From Pegea sp. RAD2-039 (lineage: Eukaryota > Chordata > Thaliacea > Salpida > Salpidae): DNA of 64,000 bases. Positions 50,520-61,000 of this stretch are shown here, piece after piece; position 1 is the stretch's first letter, and each line of letters begins with the position of its first letter. Made by a program: the position numbers and the translations under genes. Below the pieces are notes generated by a model. It was not told the DNA's origin. It ran no database searches and saw only the letters and a program-made list of their open reading frames with translations. The stretch is taken from contig JAQGEQ010000270.1 of the NCBI GenBank assembly GCA_034620365.1, positions 434,001 through 498,000 of the forward strand, read 5' to 3'.

Positions 50520-50922
50520 AAATTATATTTACTAATTAACTGTTTAAGACCTTTCACATTTGAAAAGTAGTCAGTTGAAAACGGATGCAAACATTTTTGT
50601 TGTATAAAAGATGCTGTGTCTTACTGAGTCTTTCTCAAGTATTTAATGTTTGTTTATATAAGTTTTAAACAGAAGTTTGAAGATTTGATAAAGGAATTGT
50701 AAATTTCAAACTAGTTTTTATATTCCGTAGAAATTATTGCTTCAGAAAAAGTCTTTCAAGTGTGGAGGTTAATTGTAGAAAAGATGTTGATAAATTATTT
50801 AACGTCGTTAAAACCATATTTCACATTATTGTTGTACTCCTCTATATTTTCAGTCAAACAATTTTTTCTACTAAAAAGATTATAAAAAAAGAGAACCTAT
50901 CTAATGAATAGTCAGATATCAA
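50520..50922 (+). repeat. Long near-identical repeat, copy 1
   Basis: About 403 bases, matching 61589-61992 in the same orientation with only about six single-base differences. It starts at AAATTATATTTACTAATTAA and ends at CAGATATCAA. I see no terminal inverted repeats, target-site duplication or coding potential. This copy is intergenic between F and G. Confidence 0.9.
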
Positions 50923-51571
50923 GAATTGATTTACTTGGCAAAATTTCTCGCTTGAAATGATTCTATTAAAAAGTTATTAGTTTCTCAATATTTGTTTAGT
51001 TCTTATTTGTTAAGTAAGCTTTTACTTTCAGTGATAATATTAACATATAACTCCAGTACTAATCTCATGGAAGTCTCTATTGGTAGAAAATCATTTTTTT
51101 AGGTTTTTTTTTTATTAAAAAGAAAAACACTCTTGTTCTAATTAGCAGTTTGCAATAAAACAAAATAGTGAACATTTTTTAAAGAGATAATTACTACAAA
51201 ATGTATTGAATTCTTTTGTCTAATATTTTTTCAGGTTTCAATTCGTGTTTCAATTTTTAGTAGAAAAGTACGTATTATTGCAGCTCTAAACCAATGTGAC
51301 TTTCATATAAAATTTTGAAAAGTGAATATTTGACGTGCTTGAAAAAGAATTGTCCTTTTCAGGTTGTTATTAACTGGTTAAAGAAGATAGGTTGTGGGAC
51401 ACATTAAGCATGTGTGTACTGGTTCGAAGCAGGCCATTACGTGATGAACCGCTGTAGCTAAAGTGAGTTTTAAAAACAGAATTATATTTGGATTTATTTC
51501 GTTAATTTTTATAAAGCATTAAACACCAGAAATGTTATTTTTTAAAATTTTTTTTTATTGAACTGATGAAA
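50923..51571. other. Intergenic, upstream of gene G
   Basis: AT-rich upstream region without recognised genes. A short GC-richer patch lies near 51380-51460. Confidence 0.4.
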
Positions 51572-51579
51572 TGACGTCA
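51572..51579 (+). promoter_or_regulatory. CRE palindrome TGACGTCA upstream of gene G
   Basis: Perfect palindrome ending 122 bases before the gene G start codon, in the context GAAATGACGTCACAA. The sequence around it differs from gene F even though the two genes are close relatives. Confidence 0.65.
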
Positions 51580-51700
51580 CAATGAATCCACATAACGCTA
51601 CATTTGTAGCTGTTAAAATATTACCACAACTAAAAGCTATCTGTCTGTTTTATTTGTTTAATTAAAATTGTATTGTTTTCTATGTGTCGTATCAAGAGCC

Positions 51701-54700
51701 ATGAGCAGATCTTTTCTACATTCAATAAATAAGCTACTGAGACCTTGTCTTATTAACCTTGTTGGTATACATAAGCTTCGAGATAACCATAATGATTTTA
51801 AGTGCAAAATATTAGTGGATGAAAGCTCTAGTAGCAATAATCAAGTGACTGAAATACAAAATGAAAATCCGTTATCTCATAAGCGAAGGTGGATACAGCA
51901 TTACGACAAAATCTATGATAATCTTTCTTCCATTGACACCACAAATTATGATGGAAATTATGAATTTGACGAAAACTTCACACATGTAATAAATCTAAAT
52001 ATTTTAACTTTGCATATAACTAGTTATTCTACTAACAGCAAACAAAATATTTGTTTTTTTAGTTTATAAAATCCTATTTGTTAGTATATATGCCTAACTA
52101 TTCAGTATTACAAAAATCTTAAATTTACAGAGACCAGACTTTCAGAAAAAACTTTTGGCAATACTTAATGAAGATTACGTAGTTAAAGACCCAGGGTCTG
52201 AATCTGAATCTGATTGTTCAAATAGATCCGGTGAAGGCCCTTATAATGAATTTTATATAGCATTAGCTGTGTCAATCAACGGCAAAATGGTCCTTAAAAA
52301 AGGTAACACTAAAAAGTATTTCATCTCAATAATTAGTGATTTCATATTATACTCGTTTATTACCATGACATGAAATTCCATTTGTAATATTATCTATACT
52401 AACTCAAATCTCACAAAAAGAACAAACCTTCAATAAAAGTTTTTTAATTCAACTTAACATTCTGACCTTAAATTACTTCTGGGACAAAAACAGTACGAGA
52501 GAACTTATAGAAATAACTTGTATTTGGTGGTTAAAAGTGCTTCTAAGTTACTGAACTGCGGATAATATTACTTATACCGTGACGATAACATATAAAATAC
52601 AAAAACTCATTTTTAATAATTTCATGTACACTAGAAGAAGCGTATAATTTCATCAATCATCAGAATAAATTTTTAGTAGATGTATAGTAGGAAAGACAAC
52701 ATCTTAGCTTGCAAGATTTTATAATAAGTTTTTAAGCTTATAATAACTTATAAGTTTTTCTCACTTTAGCTTATAGATACCAAGATAGAGAGAACTTAGT
52801 ACCTGCAAAAGAAGATATGGTTGGTGAAATAGGAAGTATTACTAAAACTTTAACAGCTATGATGATTATGAAACTTATTAAAGAAGAAGAAGAAGCGCTA
52901 AGTGAAAGTGAAAATAGTCCAGTTCATAAAAGACAACGCGGTAGCGAAAGTGATGAAGAATCTACTTGTGAAAGTGATGAGGTTTCAAGAATAACATTAG
53001 ACTCTTATGTGGAGGATATATTAACTCCTGATGTTTGGCCAGAACATTTTGTAGAGGGAGAGACAGATGGACAAAAAGTAAAAAATACTTTTTTTTTTTA
53101 AATAGATTTGTTTAATAATTTAGCTAGCTTAGAATTAGTATTCACGTACCTATTGGATAGCAATAAAAATAAAATGCTTCTCTTATATTTGCTGTAGCTA
53201 ACCGATTTCAAGTGATTAACTTCTTTACTTTCATTTAGTATTAAACTAAAAAAGACTTTGGAAAGAAAAAGTTTAAAAAGTTAAAAACTTTAAATAATTA
53301 ATTTAGTAAAGCTAACTTATGCATTTCACATCCTTCAAATCAGGTAAAAAAATTTAGTTATTTATCAGGTTAAGCTTTTAATTACTCTTAAGTATATTCA
53401 CCAAATAAGAAAAATTAATAATAGTAATAAAATTAATAACCTAGGATTTCCGAAAAGTTTTCTTTATTTGTTTATATATGAATTATTTTATTGCTAATCA
53501 TCGAAAAAATACCGCGAAGCTCATTTTTCATAACTAAATGATCTTTCGAATGCTGATAAATAGACTAGCAAATCGCTATGCAAGAAAAGCTTGTTTCTGA
53601 AAAATTGGAATTATAATTTAAAAACTTTACTACATCAATTTTACATCAATGAATCAATTTTTTATTCTCTTTAGTAACTTAAATAACTTATTTTACAGTA
53701 TAAAATCACTATTAAACAACTTCTGCAACATTATTCTGGCTTAGAGCCTGAGGGATCCTCTGAAAGTGATAGATCTTCAGATTTTAGTGATTGTTTGGTC
53801 AATAAAAGTAGAAATGATAATGAAGGAAGTTTGCTTGAATCAATTAATAATGTTAAGTCGAATAACCTTATTTTTCCTCCAGGTAAACTCTTTAAATCTT
53901 TTTTATTGAAATATTGAATACTTAAGTATAGTTCTTTTAAATGCTGAAATCAGCAATTAATTACAAAACAATCTACCTAGCATCTTAATAATAACTAATT
54001 AGTGTAACGTTTTTAATTCTTACTTCATTTTATTCGTTTTTTAATTCAAATATCTTTTCAAAAGGAGAACAGTTTGCCTACTCAAATTATGGGTACCAAC
54101 TACTCGCACTTGTGTATGAAAAACGTACAGGACGAAGTTTTGTGGAAGACTTGCGAGACGAATTGGCTAAAATGGGTTTATATGATACTGATTTCAACTA
54201 CAGAGAATATTTAGCGTTAGATAGAGCAAGGTAAAGAACTTTTTTTATTCAGTTTTTTTTTGAAATAAGATAGTTTAATAATATATTATATAATTGTTTT
54301 ATTTGCTAAATGAATTATTACATTTACTATTGATAATTACTCTTTAATTTTCTTAAGAAAATATTGGTTGTTTACTTAGCTATACTTTTTTATATTTCTT
54401 ATTCTTAATGTTTGCTAAATTCATTCCTATTTGATGCTTATTTAGCATTATCTTGAGAATATTTTTCTACCTTAATATTTTTAATCTTATTATTAACAAA
54501 CTATAAGGATATTACCTGAAGATAAACAGGCCTTTCCACGAAAGGGTTCATGAAAACTTTGTTCAGTATTTTCACAAAGGTTAATAGCCATAAAGCTTTT
54601 CACAGAAAACTTAACTGAAAAAAACTAAGTCAACCCAAATAAACAGTTTTAGTTGTAAAAAACTCCTTAATTACCCAATAAGAATATGTCCTTCAAAAAA

Positions 54701-57141
54701 CTTTGTACTTTTAGTTGCTGAAAGTAATTTTGTCTCAAATATAAAGTTTATGCAAAAATTACCAATAACTTAGAATGATTAAATTTTTGAATAGTTTCAT
54801 ATACTTAACTGAATAAATGCAGCGTGTAGCTTTATAAAGAATTGTTAATAAAGATAGAGATTATAATTTAGTTTGTTTTAATATAAACATTTTCACTAAA
54901 TAATATCATTAACAATTGTTAATATTAGAGGATACCTTTATAATTCACCAAGAGATTCAGCGAGATCATCTAGCTCTGAAGATGACAAGCGATCTGAAGA
55001 GAGATTGAGGTATTGCAATCAAATTATATAAAAATAGTATCAAGTAAACGATTTTCTAAAGTATGGCAAACATACATGGCTAAGAATTCTTTAAAAATGT
55101 TGTCAACATATTCCGTAAAACCCTTTACTTCATTCGATAACCAATAAAAACTTTAAAAAATTAATTAATCATCTTATAATTCTATTCTTTGACATTTGAA
55201 CTCAAAATTTTATCAAAATGAAGGTTCCCTTCAGAGGTTTTCAGATTTCCGAAACATCTAAAGGTTCCACAGAAAGCTAAACAGTTATTTCCTTCAAACA
55301 ATTAAATGCAAAGCTGAAATTAAAGATAAATAGAAAAATAATTCTTTTAAATAAATATTACTTCTAAACTGGCTACACCGAAAAATATCTTCTATTTATA
55401 GAAGTGAAGATGGTTCCACTGAAGATGAATTATTTCCGGAAAGAGTTAATTACATAGATATAACTTGGCACGAAGCAGATTATGGCCTCGTATCAACAGT
55501 CTCTGATGTTGTAAAATATGGAAATATTTTTGCAAGCTGCTTATTAGTAATAATTGTTTTTTCTTACTTTTATACCTTTTTATTTAATTAATGCTTTGTG
55601 TAAGCTTAATAGCAATTCATCCGTTTTTAAAACAGTTCTGCTTTTATTTATGTATGTTGTAACTTCTTTCAATTCTATTTACAATTTGTTCATAGTTTAC
55701 AAGATAGCTTTTCATCATGTACAATCAAATAGTAAATATTTTAACTTAGAATTTGGATAAAATAACTAAAACCATGGCAGATAGTTTATTTAACCTTTAT
55801 ATGATATTTTTCTAGAATAAATCAAATTTGCATACCAGCCCACTCAGCACCAATCAAGTAATTTTAATATTATTTCAAATTGTTTTAAGTAAAATTGAAT
55901 GTTGGTTAGGCCACTGAAATGGTGGAGAAAAACCAGCATATAGGTAGTGATTTTGATAGAACTTGGAGTAAATGGCTTAAGCAATATCATCAAGGACTTG
56001 GCTGGCAAATTACATATGTGGCCCCGCTAGATTTAGAAGTATGACTTTTTTTATTTCTTTCATAATAATTATCGTGTTTTTTGTAATTTTAGTTGATATA
56101 TAAAAAAATCTTTGATTTTATTTATTAAAGTGCTTTTTTTCTAGCACTGTTGTAATAACTTTTAATAAAAATACTATTGAATGCAAATAAATTGACGTTT
56201 GCAGTATGTAAGTTTTGGTTAAAGTAATAACATCTTTACTTATAAACACATTCAACAAACAAAACCTACTTTTGGTTGATGAAAAGCTGTTCCTAAATTA
56301 TTCATTCCGAAAATAGAGTTGACTGTCAACAGTTGATAATTTTTATGACTGGCATTTTGTAGCAGATTTTGGCAAAGCCAATCACCATAAATTAACTATA
56401 TTTTCTTATAAGACTCTACAATTAAAAAACTTTTTTAGCTTTATATGATTTTACATAGGCTGTTACAAACTTTCAAGAAGTTGACATCAATTTAATTAAC
56501 TTTTTAAAAGTCACATAGTTTGTATAACCACTGATACAGACACAACCACAAATATATTGCAACAACCTAAAATTGATAATAACTTTGATTTAATCCTCTA
56601 TAAGGTAACTTGTTTGATCATCTTAACACATTTGAAAGTCGTTTAGTTTGTGTTCAATCAAAAGAGTAGTAAAAGATAACAAATTACATTTCTTTGATAT
56701 ACTTTAGTTAACAAATTGTAAGTATTTAATATCAATTTAAATAAATTATTTTAGATGAGTTAAGAATTGTGATCTCTTACTAGTGATTTCTACAAGTTTT
56801 TGTATAAAATTGATCTAATTTAGTTAAATTGCTTTACATATCAGTCGCCAAATGAAAATGAAGTTTTGACTGATTTTGCGATTGCTGTATATGAACATGG
56901 CGGGTCTACAGATGTAAACCAATCTCAGCTTTGTGTATTCAAGGAATCAGGCTGTAAGACACAAAGTCATAAGGTCTTGCAAAAAAGACCTTTAATGTAT
57001 CCGTTGGGTGAAGATTTTGAAAGCGAACAAGATATTGTAGTTGGTGGAATAATTATAGAACGACTTGAAAACCAAGAAATTAAAAGCTTATTAATGAAAA
57101 TAATGAATCTTGTTCGATATGAATATTTACGTGACACTTAA
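51701..57141 (+). CDS. LACTB-like serine beta-lactamase family protein, array gene G (ten exons)
   Basis: Exons 51701-51985, 52131-52302, 52770-53077, 53699-53882, 54065-54230, 54929-55009, 55402-55546, 55816-55857, 55910-56038 and 56845-57141; product 602 residues. Motifs: ALAVSINGKMVL, GEIGSITKTLTAMM (SxxK), YSNYGYQLLALVYEKRTG (YxN), ITWHEADYGLVSTVSDVVKYGN, YEHGGSTDVN (HxG). Sister exon 6 is split here by an extra 392-base intron, and the added exon encodes a Ser/Asp/Glu/Arg-rich stretch (ARSSSSEDDKRSEERL). The exon 3 linker is the HKRQR/SESDEE type, although intron 2 before it is nearly identical to that of F, which has the other type. Start set at MSRSFLHS; an in-frame ATG lies 33 bases upstream. 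It lies tail-to-tail with gene H. Confidence 0.9.
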
Positions 57142-57197
57142 AAACTATATTTTAAATGTTTTGATTTGCTGCTCGCTAAGTATGTGCTGTGTTTGCC

Positions 57198-57203
57198 AAT
57201 AAA
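57198..57203 (+). other. Poly(A) signal of array gene G
   Basis: AATAAA about 57 bases past the gene G stop, at the same place as in gene F. Confidence 0.65.
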
Positions 57204-57763
57204 ACATCCAAAGCTGACATTGAGAGCTTTGTATAATAAATTTATCTATTTTTAAGATGGTTGTCATTTATAGTTAGGCGTTATATTTATTTTTAATTAA
57301 CTATTTACTATCAAGAAGATTTAGCAATTTTTAGTTTTATCAAAAGTTATACAAATAAATTACTTTGTCACAAGAGGTTTTAACAAGACTGTAAAAGTTT
57401 CAAAGATTTCGCTTTTGTTGAAAATAAATTTGATTTTTGGTAGTCACTAAGAAATATCTGATAACTAAGCTATTACTTTTATTATTACACTAATGGCATG
57501 TTATTCTATCCAAATTAGATAGAGAACTTCTCAGGTAAACAAGCCGAAGGCAGATACTTCTAACCAGCTCTAGCAAGTAACTCATTTATGATGTAGAATG
57601 TATGATATAAAGCCTAGACTCCGATAACCTCAAGATCATTGTGGTATTTTTGAACTTTATCGCAGAAAATTATTTTACCGTATGAGTAAATTAGATTCAA
57701 AGATAGGCACGCGCTTGTAACAAGTGTAGTGTTGTATCTGTGTACTTACTGTCGGGTTATTCA

Positions 57764-57990
57764 TCCCATTATTAGTTTATTCCAGTCCATAAAAAAGGGA
57801 TTAATAAGCCATTAAACTACCGAATAATTTCTCTCGTTAAAAGCTTCTTTGAATTTGATTGCTTCACAAAAATTCTATCTTCACATCAACTTATCAACCC
57901 CAAAACTAATCGATTCAAATCACTTGCCTCCAACCCCACAACTAAAATAATTTTAGCTGAAAACACATTTTTGGTTGGCAGTCTTTTTTT
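57764..57990 (+). mobile_element. Non-LTR reverse-transcriptase fragment
   Basis: One open stretch reads IPVHKKGINKPLNYRIISLV, then KSFFEFDCFTKILSSHQLI. It corresponds to the PVFKKGD-x-NYRPISLL segment and following helix at the start of CR1/jockey-type RT domains. The catalytic part is absent. It lies between genes G and H and runs almost to the gene H stop. The rest of 57204-57763 is AT-rich with nothing recognisable. Confidence 0.65.
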
Positions 57991-58002
57991 GTAATTTAAT
58001 AT

Positions 58003-58008
58003 TTTATT
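58003..58008 (-). other. AATAAA overlapping the gene H stop codon
   Basis: On the minus strand the last codon GAA, the stop TAA and the next A make an AATAAA hexamer, as in gene D. If used, the 3' UTR would be extremely short. Confidence 0.4.
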
Positions 58009-61000
58009 CTAGCTTTCTGTATTCACACAGAACTAAGTTTATCACTTTAAGCAACAACACATCTGTACTTATATTAAATGTTCTATCGACAGTTATAGCA
58101 CCAACTAATATGTCTCTATCATACAGATACTTTTCTCCTAAAGGATACACCAAAGGAGTATCTTGTATAGTTGCACCTGATGATGTAGTGCCTGAATTAT
58201 TACTGTAGATAGCCAATGTCGATAAACTTCCAGGAGCACTACCGCTGTGAAAGATAACTTTTTCCTCATATCTGTCCCGAAGTGTTGACTATGAGAAAAA
58301 AGACAATTTTAATTTTAGAGTAAAAATGATGCTTAAATTTTGTTAACTTAACCTACATTAGAAGATCAAAATAATTGCAAAAGCTGGAACTTTTCTCACA
58401 GTAAAGTGACTTTATGTTGTTTATTTTGGTGATTTGTTTATTTCAATATATTTGAATGCAATTTTACAATTAATTAGTTTATACATAAGTTTATCAGATC
58501 AAAAATATGATATTCAGATTAATAGAATAAATGCGCTTTGCAAATTCACTAAGTACAATTCAAAATTATTCAACAAAATTTTTTATAGAAAATATTTCAA
58601 GTTTTATCTTATGAGTAAGTGACAGCTTAATGATAAAAAACTATTCACTCCTATTTTAGGAAGACAGAGTTTTTTACTCCAGGCAAGAGCAACCCGACAA
58701 TCTGTTTCAAGTTGAAGATTATCTTCGGTTATATCAGGAACTTCTTCAAGTACATGATAGAAACTTGTATCATCTACAACTTTTAGCATCTGATCAAATA
58801 AATAAATAATATTGACAAAGCAAGTTTATAAATCGATAATACATTTGTAGGTTGTAGTGGATAAACATCGGTATTTTCTAAGTTCTGAAAAAACAAAAGC
58901 TTGTCAGTTTCCTTATTAACTAAGCAGCTATAAATACAATTATATTTTTTGGTAAAAAAAAGTTTTTCTATAACGATTTTGCATATTCATTATTTTAAAT
59001 GCCTGGTATCCGAGCAAATGAGAAAACTAAAGTAAACAAGTTTGTTTCTTTTAACGGTTTTAATATTTCAGCTAATGCAACGTTATAACATCATTTGCAA
59101 CAATTTTTAAAACAACATTTACAAATTTAAAAAACTAGAAATGTCTAGAAATTTCATAGAAGAATAAACTTTTGACATAGTAAAAAAATAATATAGATGA
59201 GGTATAGATTTTGTATACATTGCTTAAAATGTATGATAATTGCTGTATATAAATGAGAATAGGCAAGAACTTCTAAACTGTTTTTGGCTGAAATAAGTTT
59301 TTTCATTTTATTTTCTTAATAATATATTTGTGAATAAAATTATTTTTACTAGTTCATTGACAGTGTAAGTTTATTTATTTTTAAGTAACTTTCATTATAT
59401 AATTTTAGCTTCTCTTAGAGTTTTTTATTGTGTATCTTTAACTGTTATTTCCAAGGTCAGAATAAAAACAACAACAAGTTATGTTTACTAACTGTCTATG
59501 AAAGATAATATTTTACGTTTTTGAGCTTTAATTTAAAATTTACCAATAATTTTTAGAAAATTACAAAAGCAGTTAATTCATAAAAACATTATATATATGA
59601 TCGTTAAATTATTGTTTAATTAACAGTCAACTAATGATAAATACATAACTTTAAGAACAAAATATAACAAGTTTGCGTACTGAATAACAGTTTGTAACAA
59701 TGTTTCCATATTTAACAAGATCTGCAGTAGTCGAAACAAGTCCATAAGCTGCTTCAAACCAGCTAAAATCATTAAAAACCGGCTTTGTAGTATTTTCTGA
59801 TACAAACTCCCTATAATGAAAACATACAATTTATTTTCAGACTTATTATTCATATCTTTGTAAAAATTTCAAAACCTAATTTACTTTAAAAGCTCTACTA
59901 TATAAAGAATAATTATTTTCAAACATATGTTTTAAAATTATAGCTCAGATTCTATAAGAGTTTTAAAAGATAGGAAGAAACGGCACTAAATAATTTAATT
60001 TTTTGCAATTTTAATTAAAATAAGAAGCATAATGACACCACCTTAATCTATCTAAAGCTAAGTGTTCTCTGTAGTTGAAATCAGTATCATATAAACCCAT
60101 TTTAGCCAATTCGTCTCGCAAGTCTTCCACAAAACTTCGTCCTGTACGTTTTTCATACACAAGTGCGAGTAGTTGGTACCCATAATTTGAGTAGATAAAA
60201 TCTTCTCCTTTACCGAAAATATTTTGTATATTATATAAATAATAATAAAGTAATAATCGAAGAAATTATGTCAATCAACTATTAGAGTGAAGTTGATAAC
60301 TAAATAATCAGTAATTGCAATTAAAATTAATAAAAGTGACAAAAATGGTAAAAAGTATTTAGTTTACCTGGCTTACAGTAAAGATCGCTGCATCTAATAT
60401 GTGTTATCGACCTTTCTAAACTTCCTTTGTCATTATTTAAATAGGTATCTAGCGGAGCTCCGAAGTATTTATGCTTTCTAGCAAATTCATGAGATTTTAA
60501 GCCAGATTCATGTTGCAGCAGTTGTTTAATAGTGATTTTATACTACAGAAACAATTTTCCAGTTTAGTCAGAGTTGGTCATAAACATTTATTAAATTGTG
60601 AATAATTATTTTAAAATATTTTGTCAGCAATTAAATTTGGTGTTAAGTCTTTTAATCAGCGATTATAACTTTTTGAAAAAACTTTGTTGAGACTAAATAT
60701 TAGATTGTTAGCGTGATAATCCAATTGAGTTCAAAATAATTGAAATTAGCTTTAAGTGAATGTTAGTTGTTAGCATTCTAATTTTTATATAAGCAAATAA
60801 AATATGTGCGTTACATCAGAAAATAATATATGTTATTATATATTGCAACATAGTTTGATTTGTGATTATAACTATTTTACATGATTCTATAATTTTAAAT
60901 TATTTAACTATCTAATAATTACCAAAATAGTTTGAATATTAACACTTAGTCAAACTGTTTTAAGAGCTCCTAGTTAATTTTATATCTAAATAAAATTGAG

